From NCBI GenBank assembly GCA_029298735.1, contig JANSLP010000194.1:1-60002 (forward strand): a stretch of DNA of 60,002 bases. The letters run 5' to 3'. The stretch's first letter is position 1. Each line of letters opens with the position of its first letter. Shown one piece after another: positions 22,593 through 34,631 of this stretch. Both the position numbers and the translations under genes were made by a program. This DNA is from Ophiostoma sp. CBS 140.51. Lineage: Eukaryota > Ascomycota > Sordariomycetes > Ophiostomatales > Ophiostomataceae. The notes below the pieces were generated by a model. That model made no database searches and was not told where the DNA came from. It was given only the letters and a program-made list of their open reading frames with translations.

Positions 22593-25254
22593 ATGCCAAC
22601 ACCGCGCAGATCCTCGCAGCGGCGGCGTAAGGACTCTGTTACCGACCGCCCCGAAGAATCGTCGCCGACACGGCCTGCCAAGCGCAGAAAGCAGGCGAGT
22701 TTTTTTCTGGCATCGATGGACCGATGTATTGATGTATTGATGTATTGATGTATTGATGTATTGATGTATTCGATGCATTTGATGTTTGGAATCGTGTTGC
22801 GCGATCCCGATTTTCCGCGTTTCGCCCTCAGCTGCTTTTTGGCACTCTACGCGCTTTTTTGGTTTCGCGTTACGGATTGCTGACCCGTGTCGTTTCGTGT
22901 CCTCTAGGCCGATGAATCGCCTCACGATGTCCCCGAAGAAGAGACATCCAGCCTGCTTGCCGACAGCTCCGCCGTGAACCCTGCCGACGAGACACAGATT
23001 GTCGCACGCGTGACCCAACACCTCCTCGCCCCAAATGACGACCTTCGCGCAAGCAAGGACCACTCGAACGCGATACACGAGGCCAACAAGGAAGGCGTCC
23101 AGGCCTACGCTAAGATTGCTGCACAGGACTGGACCTTTTACGTTACTAAACTCACAATCAACATTGGCCGCACGCCTGAGCCGCCACCGGAGTACCCGCC
23201 TCGCTACGACCCCGATGCCGACCCGGACTTCGTGCACATCGATCTTGGTCCTAGCAAGATGGTCTCGCGCCAGCATGCCCAAATCGTCTTTAACACCAAG
23301 AGCGAGAAGTGGTTCCTCAATGTCAAGGGTCGCAATGGAATAAAGGTCAACTGCGCGCCTTGGCGTCTGGGCCAATCCAAGCCGCTGGAGAGTGGTGACG
23401 TGATCGACGTCGGTGGTATCGAGATGATGTTCGTCCTGCCGCTCGAGACCAGCCCCCTGCACATCCACGACGTCTACCTGCAGCGCGCCGGCCTGCCCAA
23501 GGCCGAGCCCGGTCTTTCGGACGACACGCCCCTGCGACATAAGTTGCGCGCCACGACACCCGTTGGCGCCGGTCTTGAATCGTCTCCTCGTGGCGGCTCG
23601 ACAATACGTAGCACGCTTCCTCGTGGCCAGCCTACGCCGCAGGTGATCGCACCCGCGCCGCCAGACTACAAGCGTCCTGGTACACCTCCGTCAGCCCGAA
23701 GCCGCACCTCCATCTCCGGCTCAAACCTCAAGTCTCCGCAGTTCCGCGATATTCCCACCATGGTGGTGCACCCTAACGATGTCGACCTGAGCCTGGACGA
23801 GAACAAGAATATGAAGCCTCAGTACTCCTACGCCCAGATGATCACCCAGGCGATTATGAACACCAGCGAGGGCCGCCTCAACCTGAACGGCATCTACACG
23901 TTCATCATGGAGAACTACTCCTACTACAAGCACCAGCAAGCTGCTGGCTGGCAGGTAAGCTGAGGCCGGCACAGCTATTAAGATTCCCAAGATTCCCAAT
24001 GATTCTCCGATAATTCCCACGCTGCCAATGCTGTTGCGCTTTGTTTGCTTCTCCCGTGTATTATACGCGGGGCCCCTGTTTTACTGTGTGCTAATTGTGT
24101 GTGCTTCTTAGAACTCCATCAGACACAACCTGTCTCTGAACAAGGCCTTTGAGAAGGTTGCGCGCTCGACCGAGGAGCCCGGCAAGGGAATGAAGTGGTA
24201 CATCCTGCCTGAGTACAAGGACGAGATGGTGCGCACCGCCTACCGGGGCGGTCGCGGCGGCCACCGTGGCTCTTCGAACCCGTCATCACCTAGCCAGCTG
24301 AACTACGTCAACCAAGGTCCTCGCGACATGGCCGCCAAAGACACAGGGTCCGCTCGGAAGCGCCGTGTGTCACCTACCGGCTCCCCACAACCCCGTTCAA
24401 GTCTCCGCGATATGCACATGACACCCGACCGCAGTTCGCGCCGCCTCCTCCCGGATGAGGCGCCTGCGTCGTCGGACGGAAGCCCCTTGCCTCGTTACCG
24501 TAGAGGCGCTGCTGCAAGTAAAGCCAAAAACAGCACATCCATCCTCGGCGGGGCAGCTACTAATGATGCCTCAGCCAGCGGCACAGCTCCCGATCCAGTC
24601 ATCCCCCGGTCGCCAACATTAACCTCGACGTTCCTGCAAGACGACATCAGCTCGTCCTTTGTGACGCCGGCACCGCACCGCGTGGAACTCAAGCTGAACC
24701 CCCCGAGCACCCTCCAACGACCTAGCCAGCACATGCCGACAAGTTCCCCCGCACCCTTTTGGAAGTACGCCGACATTGGAAGCACACCCTTAAAACCACC
24801 AGCATCGTTTGATTTCAGCCCGTCCAAGGCGCTTGGGCTTAGCAGCGGGATGAGCAGCTCTGCGGCCATGGCGGCCAGTAGCAGCCCACCTCCTGTGAAG
24901 CGATCTGGGATTAAGTCTCCCATTTCCAGCCCAACGCGCCCTGCACGAACAATCTCAGAGACTAAGGACGAAGTGCCTGCCAGTGATGCGACGGAGGTGC
25001 CCCCGACTGTGGAGACACCACCAGCACCAGCACCAGCACCGGCACCGGCACCAATTATTCCAGAAGTCGAGGAGGACGGTGGCTTTGACCTTTCCAAGTA
25101 TGTTTCTCTCCTTGCCCCTTTCCTCTTGTTCGTACTATTTTTGTGTATAAATGCTGACCATATTCTGCACAGGGGTTTCCAAAGTATCGGCTCCTACCAC
25201 GCCCCTGTTCGACACGGGTTGCCTGTTGCAACGGCAATGAACGGCAAACCGTGA
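22593..25254 (+). CDS. FKH1: FHA-forkhead transcription factor (Fkh1/Fkh2-like)
   Basis: Cell-cycle-type transcription factor with a phosphopeptide-binding FHA domain and a forkhead DNA-binding domain. Spliced CDS: join(22593..22694,22908..23954,24112..25097,25173..25254), 738 aa. The basic N-terminus MPTPRRSSQRRRK is followed by the FHA domain (about 111-212: NIGR, SRQHAQIVF, NGIKVN). The forkhead begins with KPQYSYAQMITQAIMNT near 337 and continues across intron 2 as GWQ|NSIRHNLSLNKAFEKV, then KGMKWYILPEYKDEM. The tail is Ser/Pro-rich with many SP/TP sites, likely kinase targets. Intron 1 has a GC donor (CAG|GCGAGT) and a CTGAC branch; without removing it the frame hits a stop. Intron 3 is 75 nt and stop-free. 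The FHA plus forkhead pairing fits Fkh1/Fkh2; one-to-one orthology is not shown. Confidence 0.92.
22723..22770 (+). repeat. Six tandem copies of the octamer gatgtatt in a forkhead intron
   Basis: Bases 22723-22770 consist of six exact head-to-tail copies of gatgtatt, followed by degenerate continuations (cgatgcatttgatgtttg). The array lies inside intron 1 of the forkhead gene and could vary in copy number between strains. Confidence 0.95.
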
Positions 25255-26175
25255 CGGCATTATTTGCTAATTGTGGATTGCTTTGATTTCCTCTTTCTTT
25301 TTTTATTTTTATTATTTCTTGTTATTTCTGTCCCCCCTTTGAGGCGGTTGGCGTACTTACTTTTTTCAGTGGTGTATTCTTCCTGATTACTCGGTAGTTT
25401 GGTCGTTTGATTTTGTGTTTTTACTTACTTTTGACTTGGACCTCGGAAAAGGGTGAAGCAAAAGGGATTGGAGTACTTTTGATTTGATTTCTATTTCTTC
25501 GGTTCTTGCCTCTTTTTTCAACCTTTCTTTCTGTGATTGTTTTCGTGCCTTTTTATTTTCTTACTTGGTTGGGCTTGTGGTTTTTCTTCTCTCTTATTTC
25601 TTAAGTCCCCTGTTTATGTATTAACATGGAGAAGAAGCTTGGAGGCTCTAGCTCCCTGGTGTTTTTATTTTTCGTGACAGGAGGTAACTATTTGTCCTTC
25701 CCGGAAGGCGTTTTCTACCCCTTTACTTTTGCTCTATTATTTCAACTTTGGTTTCAACACTTGCTTCTTCGTTTTCTCTGCTTTTTGGTGCATACTGCCC
25801 TGTCTTTGCCAACACTGCTTGCGTCTTGTCTCGGCACTATTGCCTCTTTTTTGTGACTTGGGGAGCTGGTGTTTGGGGAAAGTAGATACTCGCGTTCTTC
25901 AGAGAACAAATTTGAAATTGACACTTTCTTGACCTTTTGCAAACATAAACTTTCACTTGAGAATATGTAGCTTTATAGGCGTGAATAGGCATAAATAGAC
26001 GTGATATCAATTTGGTCATTGCTTTCTTTGTAGGAAGGCTGGCTTTCAACTATAAACATAAAAAATCATGCGCGACTATGGACAAACTATACTATGGTTT
26101 CTGACCAAAAGTACGATTTCATGACGTCTCTTTTCCCCCCTTTTCTTTTTTATTTCCTTTTTTTTGGCAATCCGT
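25255..26175. other. Convergent intergenic region, T-rich
   Basis: The forkhead gene (+) and the AtuA-like gene (-) converge on this region. It is T-rich on the plus strand throughout and holds no recognisable gene; it should contain both transcript ends. Confidence 0.6.
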
Positions 26176-28091
26176 TCAGACCTTGCCGCGGGCCAGGAAC
26201 TTGTCGGGGATGTCGACGTGGCGGCAGCGGATGAACTCGCAAAGGTTCTTGCCAAGACCGTCGAGCGACGACGTGGAGTTGAAGCCGCGGTCGAGGTGGT
26301 CCTTGAGCAGGAAGTGAACGGTGCGCAGGTTGGGCATCTCAAAGCGGTCGAGGCCGTGGCCGAGGTACTCCTTGGCCAGAAGCTCAATGAACTTGTCCTT
26401 GGTGAGCAGGCTGCGGAGCCAGTCCCACTCATCGTCGTTGCGGACGAAGAGACCAATGTTGGCATCGCTGGCCTTGTCACCGGAACGTCCTAGAACAACC
26501 CAGCCCAAGGGGCCGCGGGTAGTGGGACCGAAAGTCGACAGATCAACGGCAGCCTCGGTCTCGTACGAGTTCTGGCGGCGGCTGTAGACCTGGGTGATCT
26601 TGGGGGCGGGGATGTCGATGACCTGGTTGTTCCACTCGAGAACGGCGCGGTGCTTGACGACCTCCTGGGGCAGGAGGGCAACCCAGTACTCGTAGATGTT
26701 CTTGGGGGCAGCCTGGCGCTGGTCGGGAACGATGGTGGCACCGGGGGCGCTCTGCAGGAAGTTCTCCATGCACCAACGGGTAAAGTTGGGGCCGGTCATG
26801 TTGCCGAGACCCAGGACGGTGGGATCGCGTGTCTGGACAAAGACACGGAAGTCGGCGGTAGCCGAGTTCTGGTTGTCCGGGTTCTCGGGAACGGAGCCGA
26901 CCAGCTGGAACTTCAGGCAGGAGAACTTCTCGATATGCTTGCCCATAGCGTAGCGAATCTGGCGCTCGGTCCACTCGACCTTCTTCTCGATATCCAGACC
27001 GACAAACAGGTAGTGGAACTCGGCCTGGTAACCGCCCTGGGCAGTCAGGCCGACCTTGGTGGTGGGAGGTGGCGGCAGGCCCTTGACGCCAGTCATGCGG
27101 ACCTCGTCCTTGCCGACCTGTGTGAACTTGATGCCCTCGATGTTGGCAGTAACATCAGAGTTGTAGTAGAGGGGGCCCTGGATCTCGTAGACCAGCTGCG
27201 AGGTCAGGGTGCCGACGGACACCTCACCGCCCGTGTTGGCCTCCTTGGTCAGCACGGTCTCACCGTTGGCCTCAACGGCAGCGATAGGGAAGCCGAGGTT
27301 CTCGCAGCCGTCAAAGAGGTCCTTGAAGGCAGAGTAGTAACCACCAGTGGCGTAGGCAGAGCACTCAATCAAGTGACCGGCCATGAGCGAACCAGCAAGG
27401 GCGTCCAGGTCGCTGCGGTCCCAGCCGTGCCACCAAGCAGCGGCACCGATAGTGGGGGCAGCATCAGCAACACGACCGCAGATGACGATGTCGGCACCGG
27501 CGCGGAAAGCCTCTGCGATACCGAGGCCACCAAGGTAGCACTGGGCGTAGATGGGCTCGTAGCCCCACTCGTTCAAGTCCTTGCCAGTATCGAGGTTGGT
27601 GAACTTCTCGCCCTTGGCAATCAGGTCGTTGACCTGGGAGGTAACCTCGTCACCTTCGATCCAGGCGACCTTGAGGCTCAGGCCCAGCTCGGTGATCTTG
27701 TTCTTGACCTCGCGGGCAAGCAGCTCGGCATCAGAGGCACCGGCGTTGACAGCCAGCTTGACGCCGTTCTCCTGCAGGACGGTCAGGGCAGGGGTCAGGC
27801 TGCCCATGAAGCAGGGGTCGAACAGGCCAGGGCCCTCGCTCTCCTTGCCCTGACGGGCGACCTTGAGGGCACCGTGGATGGTCATAGTGCACTCGGACAT
27901 CCAGTCTATGAAGAGTTAGTTAGATGTGCTGTCTTCGACGTAAATTCCCAGAGGGTATTCTCAAACATACCACCAACAATGACGTCGACATTGCAGTTCT
28001 TGGCGAGATCGTGAATGGCACGCTGGCGATCGGTGAAACCACCGGAGGCACCGGCGATGCGGATGGGTCTCTTGGCTGTGCTGGACGGCAT
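26176..28091 (-). CDS. AtuA/DUF1446 family protein
   Basis: Spliced CDS: complement(join(26176..27905,27971..28091)), 616 aa. The N-terminus reads RPIRIAGASGGFTDRQRAIH and, across the intron, VIVGG-DWMSECTM, matching the glycine-rich start of the AtuA (DUF1446) family. Further family stretches are FDPCFMGSLTPALTVLQENG, ADIVICGRVADAAPTIGAAA and LIECSAYATGGYYSAF. The C-terminal region (PLGWVVLGRSGDKASDANIG, then KDHLDRGFNSTSSLD) is the small domain that often follows. AtuA was named from bacterial acyclic terpene (citronellol/geraniol) utilisation operons, but its reaction is not established and the fungal substrate is unknown. The 65-nt intron has donor GTATGT and acceptor TAG. The codon choice is strongly GC-ending, which suggests good expression. 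Confidence 0.9.
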
Positions 28092-30214
28092 GATGGCGGT
28101 TTGTGTGTGGGTGTTGTGGGAGGAGGGGGGAGAAACGTTGGTAGGAGTGTAAGTCGGAGAAGAAGATCTTCTTGAGAGGGGAGAAGAAAACAACAAAAAA
28201 AAGAAGAGAGGAGAGGAAAAGAAAGAGGGGAGAGAAGACGAGGCTAGCTCTTTATGAATGAGAATTCACTTGAATTAACGCAACCGTTGTCAAGTGGCAT
28301 TATTATAAATGCAAACCTCTATGAGTGGTCAATATTCAACATTGGTACGGAGTGTTGTATGGAGTATGGGGGGAGAAACACACACGAGCAACACCAAAGC
28401 ACTTACTCGCTCGTTGCCCACACCAGGATCTCCAAGTCCGCCCATTCTCCGAGTAGACCTGCACCGACCCCACCGACCGGCCCGGGACCCATATGCTTTT
28501 GGGTCTCAGGACACATTTTTTTTGCAACAGCCTGGTCTTGGCGTGTAGGTACGTACTTTTTGACGGCTACGCCTGCACATTGTGGACGACAGATGTGGAG
28601 ATGTGCCTGGTTTCCTCCATCTAGGGACCTCTTTTAGCTTCTCGCGAGTGCAAAGGAGGCGTGGGCGGACTCAAAAGTGGAGGGCAATGGCTTGCGATCG
28701 CTGATAACAGAGGCGATTTCGCTGTTAATGGAGGTCGGGAGGTCGGGATGAGAATAGGAGCGGGACAAAACGTGTTGGCGGGCAGTTTGGAGAAGCATGG
28801 CAGTGCCAGGGACGCGCTCTGTAGGCAAACGTTTCCCGACCAAAGTTGACAATCTACACACAAAGGGTGCATTGCGATAGTGTACACATAAGATGCCTCA
28901 TTGGTGGCAGGTTGGCGTGTTCCGTGGCTCTGGAGTGCGTTTTGGCGTGCTTTTGGCGCAGAACTTGGGTCCCATACTCCATCTTTTGTTCCCCATGGTT
29001 TCTCCAACTTTACCCCTACCCCCTCCCCACGGAGGGGCAATTGGCAGGGGCAGCAGGAGAGAGTTGCTGTGCGTCAAAAGACCCATGAGCCAAGGTAGCC
29101 GTGGGAGCCAGAAGGCGTCGCTGGACAAAAATGTCCATTCCAAGCTCTTAATATTCTGCTAAGTTTATGCATTGTTGCTCTCATCTTGTGGGGGACTGAT
29201 GTCGTTGTGTCATATTGACAACTCTCGACAGCCGTCAACGTTGACATTCTGGCTCTCTACTAGTTGGGTGTCACAGGACGGCTATTTGGGGCTGCTCTGT
29301 ATGCAGGTTGACGTTTGGCGGAAAAGGTTTTACGCTCGTTCTTATTCCCTGCGTTAGCCTGCGTTTTCGGTGCACTTATTGCCTTGGTGTGGAAGCCGGC
29401 GAACGGTGGCCGCTGGCCAACAATGGTTCGGAGAGTGTGGGCAGGACGCTGATAGGGCGGCGATGAAAGAGGGTCGTAGGCGGAAGTGTCGAGAGCGCAC
29501 CATGAATCAGCTGTGTGGGAGAGGAAAACGTCGAGACGCTTATCTCGGCCGGCCTTCGTCAGTAGTGGGCCACACTTTTTGGTGCCTTTTTGTGTGCACG
29601 AGTGCTTGCATCTTGTAACTGTTCCTGTCTCGCAGGCCTGGCAGTGGTTTTCGACTCCAAATCTGCATGCATCGTTGATCTATTCGGAGTGAAAAGGACA
29701 GGGCTTTCGGAGTAGATTGCTCAGTGATTCTGAACCTGTTAATGATATTAGTCGAGGCTGCATTGAGAACACAGTGGGGAAAGGGAAACTAGGTGCAAAT
29801 CCTACCAGACAAGAGCTGAGCGATTGATATCTTGGCAACTGAGAGCAACATCAATTGTGTTGAGCTTTGGATATGTCCTCTAGTCAAAATATTGTAGAGG
29901 CGTTATTGATGGTTTTCCAGTGATGTTTGGAGAGAAATTGGGAGGGAAAGGAGAGAGACGAGAATGCGAGAATCCAGAAAAGGGGCATAGGGGATAAGCG
30001 GGCCGATTGTAAACATATGTGGAAGGCGCGATGGTGACCTCTATCCCAAAACAACAAACAACATCATAACAGACAATCGGAGGAAGGCACGATCCCAGCC
30101 TCAATTTTTGGAACTATAGCTACTTCTGGAAGTCGCTATGGGTGCATACTACCAGTCAATATGACTACAATGCATCTGGCTCTTCCGACGGGTTATATAC
30201 CACTTCCCAACTAT
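28092..30214. other. 2.1-kb intergenic region between AtuA-like and MFS genes
   Basis: No gene is recognised. The first 150 bases are purine-rich on the plus strand, that is, pyrimidine-rich in the direction of the AtuA-like gene, so they look like its leader. The rest is of mixed composition with short open frames lacking codon bias. Confidence 0.55.
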
Positions 30215-31815
30215 CTACACAGTTCCCTCCCGTTCGGTATCAACCACCTCCTGCATAACGACCTCGCCGTCTGCAGCCACCTTGCTCTCCATGAGATCGC
30301 CGCCCGTCTCGACAAAACCGCGGCCATCATCGGCCATATGCACAACGACTTCATCGCCAAACAGGTCGCCCATTTCTTCGAGAGTCTTGCCCTTGGTCTC
30401 GGGTAGGAAAAAATAAATGGCAATGGACGAGACAATATTGCAGCCGAAAAAGACCATGTAGTAGCGCCAGCTGATGTTCTTGAAAGCCAGTGCGGCGGGT
30501 GTCGTGTAGGTCAACGTTCCCATGAAGTAGGCGAACCAGCCGAGGGCGATACCCTTGGAGCGAACCGCAGTGGGCCAGACTTCGGCAACGTAGATGAACG
30601 AAACCGGATCGATGCAGATGTCGTAGCTGACAATGTAAAGGAAGAGGAACAGGACACAGGCGGAGAGACCCGCGTGCGAGGAGGCGCCGGTGCCGTCTAC
30701 GTATTGACGCTGAAGCAGAGCCTCACCGAGGAGAAACATGGCATTGATCGGGAAGCCGATGACTGATGTTGTTAGGATATCTTGCCTGTAAGAGTGCCTG
30801 AAAAAAGAGTTGACGTACCTAGGAGCGTCCGACGACCGACACGGTCAGCCAAGTAAGAGCCGAGGAAGGTGGCACTTGTACCGATCAGAGTATAGACAGC
30901 ATTCATCATGATGGGCAAACCACCGGTAAAGCCAAGACTCTCGTAAATCAAGATGGCGAAGTTACCGATACCCAAAACTCCTGTTGATTGACTGGCAAAC
31001 ATGAGAAAGAGGACCAGGAACGACCGCTTGCGCCACGAGGGCCGACGGAACATCTGCCAGTACGAGACATCAAACTGCTTGTCATAGGCGACCTGGCGGC
31101 AGATCTGAGTGAACTCTGCCTGTGCATTGCGCTCTTCAGCATCGTTGGGGTCGCGGTGCAGCCGACGGACAATTTGCCAGGCATCTTCCTTTCGGTCCTT
31201 GAGCACCAGCCAACGGGGCGACTCGGGGATGAACCACACGCCGATGGCTTGGGCAAGCGGTGCCACACAAGCCAGAGCCAGAGGTACCCGCCATTGCACG
31301 GTCTCGTTAGTTGCATAGTGCGTGCCGAAGCTGATCCAGGCGACGACCGTGTATCCCGTACCAAGAGCGGCAGAGAACACACCAATTAGCAGACCGCGAC
31401 GACGAGCGGGTGCGATCTCGCTAATGTATAGCGGTGCCAAGGTGACACATTGGCCGAGACCGATACCCTGGAAGAAGCGGACGATGATGAGCATGGGAAT
31501 GGCGGCAGATCCAGCAGTCAGAGCACCACCGATGATGCACATAATGGCAGCAGCAAAGATGGCACGGCGACGACCAAGCCAGTCACTGGTGTAGCCTTGG
31601 GTAAGGGCGCCGAGGGCCGCACCAAAGGCAAAGAGCGAGTTGATAGCATCGATAATGTTGGCTTCGTAGGTGCTGCCTTTGACGAGGTTGAAGTAGCTGA
31701 AGAATCCGGGCTGGCCAATGCTGGACGTGAACACGCCGAAGCCAAAGCCATAGGTGAAGCCGCCTGACGCAGCAAAGAACACCGACACAAGATTGAAGGC
31801 CGTGATCTTGGCCAT
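30215..31815 (-). CDS. MFS transporter, sugar porter family
   Basis: Twelve-helix plasma-membrane proton symporter or facilitator for a sugar or polyol-like substrate. Spliced CDS: complement(join(30215..30762,30819..31815)), 514 aa. Sugar-porter signatures are present in order: SDWLGRRRAI (loop 2-3, residues 78-86), RFFQGIGLG, the PESPRWLV motif (198-204), ADRVGRRTLL after helix 8, and PETKGKTLEEMGDLFGDE at the end of helix 12. The cytosolic tail is acidic. The 56-nt intron (30763-30818) has donor GTACGT, branch CTAAC and acceptor CAG. Start: the ATG at 31815 (MAKITAFNLVSVFFAASGGF) aligns with the family; an in-frame upstream extension is unlikely. The substrate cannot be read from the sequence. 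Confidence 0.93.
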
Positions 31816-33836
31816 ACTTGCGGTGTGGATAACAAACAATAAGAGCTGAGGGCTGAAATGGGCACAAAGAAACAGAAAGTAAAGGCTTGACAAAGTCAAA
31901 ATATAAACAGAGAAGCTTCCCTGTCGATCTTGTCAGGAAGATCACGATGCCAGGTAGCCGGTTTATAAAAACAAAACATGGATTGAGTGGCTACATCTGC
32001 ATTACTGAAAAAGATCATATATTCAGGTCTGTTGGTTGGACGGCTGCACGGACATGGTCTGCAGGCAGGCAGGCACATCAGACTCCAACCACAGGCAAAA
32101 TTGACCACCTCGCCTTCACTTTGTCCTTTCACCTTTACCTCTTTGGGTGTCTTACTTCTCATCACTTTCACAAAATCGTACGGCGGAATTGCATGAACCG
32201 ATAGTGATTCAAGTGATTCAGAATTTTCTAGGAATACTTGGTATTCTAGGGTTTGATCTGGCCACGCGGACGACGATGTGCGAGAGCTGTACCCCAGAAT
32301 GTGTGTGGAGTACCCCAGAAGAAGCCAGATGCGGACTTGGACACAAAAAGCTATATCCGGGGTAAAGGCGAGGTGGAGGTAAACGAAAGGCCGCGATGAT
32401 TCAGGAAGGGCAGGCGAGCCGCGGGGGATGGGTGTGCATCTGCGCGCATCACTTCCCATACAAGAAAAGGACTTGTCCTCTTTGTGGAAGTTTGGATAGA
32501 TACAATCCTGTATTTGGATCAGATAGTCAACGGTCCTCGTGTTGACCTCTGCCTATATCACATCTCGAAGTGAAAACTGGAGTTCGATTATACAAATGTG
32601 GCGTTCTTGTCCTTGCGTGCCGGATGATCGTGCCCGCCTTGGCTCAGCCCTTACCGTACTCCGGATCCGAACAGAAGCTTGTTTGTGACTTCTTGTGCTC
32701 GATTAATTTTGTGCCTTTGAGTAGGGTTGGGACAAGGACGTCCTATGCTTAGCTGAGTCGGGGGAAGCTGGAGAACAACTTGTTCCTGATGGGGGAAGGC
32801 AACTGATGCGGAGGTTGCACTTGGAATGCATGGGCGGAAGTGCATTTCAGTAGCGTGTTCGAAGAAGAACATAAAAGAAGGATGTTTAAAGAAGTCGGGC
32901 AAGTGAAAATCAAAAGAAAGTCTGGGGTAAGACGGCGACGGCGGGCATCAAAGCGCGTGGGTTTTCGCGACCCAAGAGGTGAGCGACTGACACAAGGCGA
33001 CGCTGCAAGTCAGAACAGCCACTAGCCCCATGCTTGCTTGCGCTGATCCGTCGTTGAAGTCGATGTTGGAGTCGAGAAAAAGGGTCATCACCCCTTGTTG
33101 GTGACAGCCATGTTACTTCGGGAGCGTAAAAGCGTTTTCCGCCCCTCCACTGTTGGTTCTATTAGTGGCTTTCTGCAACCTGTGTGGCCTTCTCCAACAC
33201 AACTTTTGTCTAAACTCTTCAAAAATTCGAAGGTGAAAATGGAGGGTGCGTAACTAGCTGTCCTTCAACTGATTCAGAGGAGGATAATCATTCCGGGGCT
33301 TTTAATATTGCCTCGTCGTCACTAACCGGACAACATGAGAGACTCCGAAGAAGCAACGGTGAGAACTGAATATCGAGAGATTAAACAGAGGTCAAGTTGA
33401 AAAGCAAAAGCGGACAGAGGTGAGGCAAGGCCAAAGGAAAGACACTAAAGAACAGAAGCACCGGTGCCTCGTTCCCGCTCCGGGGTTTTCACTTGGCGGA
33501 TCCAGAGAACGCCGTGGTTTTGGCAAGCGTCATAGCTAACGGGCCCCATCAGTGAATGACTGGCCGGTGGATAGCTGCGGTAACGGGGCGCGCAAGTGTA
33601 GAGCCCTTGCCATGTGTCGTGGGGCCTGGTTGTGCTCCATGATTGCTTGAAGGAGCTTTTTGCAACTGGGCTAGGCATTGCTCTGCCGCGATATATATCG
33701 GCGTTGGGAAGCGTTCATATCGCTCACTCGTCTTCAATTATCTATTTCTGGCGAGTGCTTGCATAACGATACTCTCAAAGCCCCCCTTTTGTTGAAACTT
33801 TTGTCGACTTGTCAACTATCACAACTTCTTCTCACC
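31816..33836. other. 2-kb divergent intergenic region between MFS and EthD-like genes
   Basis: The MFS gene runs left and the EthD-like gene runs right, so both promoters lie here. About 410 bp upstream of the MFS start, gaatac and gtattc (32232-32237 and 32241-32246) form an inverted repeat with a 3-bp spacer, flanked by ctag on both sides. A TATA-like string gcgatatatatcgg lies at 33689-33702, about 140 bp before the EthD-like ATG. No gene is seen. Confidence 0.5.
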
Positions 33837-34631
33837 ATGGCCAACCCCAACCGGACGGACTATGAGGGACCTGAGCTCTCAGGCCCGGGCATTCTCTGGA
33901 TCAACTCCAAGGTCACCGACCCGGACACGCTGCCCGTCGACAAGTTCACTCGCTGGTACGAGGATGTCCATATCCCAGATATCATTGCTGCCCGCCCAGG
34001 CGGTATCATCTCGTCGTGGCGGTACCAGTGCGCAGACGCCGGCCGTGAGGCACCGTTCCTGGCCGTGTACAAGTGCCCCAACATGGGCTTTATCCAGAGC
34101 ACTGAGTTCAAATCAATCCCCATGACGCACCCAACGCTGCCGGACAATGGTCCTATCCACCGGTATGCCGACTTTGACGCGCGGTTTCTCAAGCACGTTG
34201 AGACGTGGAGCAGCCCCGAAGCCACCGACGGACGCACCGCCACGCTTGTGTCGGAAGCCATTGAGCCGGCTACTGATCTGAGTGCCGATGCGTTCAACGA
34301 ATGGTTCCGCACGGAGCACATCAAGGAGGTGGCATCTCTGCCCGGCTGGCGGCGCACGAGTCGCTTCGAGCTGGTATTCAAGAAGGAGAACAAGGATGAT
34401 CCGAACAGCACGGCCAAGATCACGCCGCACTACCTGGCCCTGCACGAATTTGCCAGCAACGACGTCGTGCCAGCCTCAGGTGCTATCGGAGCGTTTCCGC
34501 CACAGCTTTCGGCCGCTTCCAAGGCCATTTTGGACGGTGCTCGCAAAGTCGATGTCGCGGCGTTTTCGATACTGCGCGGCTTTGGTGACGTCGGCACGCG
34601 CTGGGTCGACACGGAGGAGAAGCGGGTGTAG
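33837..34631 (+). CDS. Two-repeat dimeric alpha/beta-barrel (EthD-like) protein
   Basis: Single-exon gene, 264 aa, starting at the ATG in a good context (ctcaccATGG). The protein seems to contain two copies of a ferredoxin-like barrel unit: DKFTRWYEDVHIPDIIAARP (about 41-60) followed by FLAVYKCP, and DAFNEWFRTEHIKEVASLPG (about 152-171) followed by YLALHEFAS. In both the pattern is F-x-x-W-(Y/F)-x-x-x-H-I, as in EthD- and ABM-type dimeric alpha/beta barrels, where the His may act in catalysis. Fungal members occur in degradation and secondary-metabolism pathways; the substrate here is unknown. No signal peptide or membrane segment is visible, so it is probably cytosolic. Confidence 0.85.
   Translation: MANPNRTDYEGPELSGPGILWINSKVTDPDTLPVDKFTRWYEDVHIPDIIAARPGGIISSWRYQCADAGREAPFLAVYKCPNMGFIQSTEFKSIPMTHPTLPDNGPIHRYADFDARFLKHVETWSSPEATDGRTATLVSEAIEPATDLSADAFNEWFRTEHIKEVASLPGWRRTSRFELVFKKENKDDPNSTAKITPHYLALHEFASNDVVPASGAIGAFPPQLSAASKAILDGARKVDVAAFSILRGFGDVGTRWVDTEEKRV

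Noticed and set aside
26650..28014. 454-codon plus-strand frame opposite the AtuA-like gene
   Set aside because: It arises from GC-ending codons in the real gene on the other strand; the minus-strand product matches a known family over its full length.
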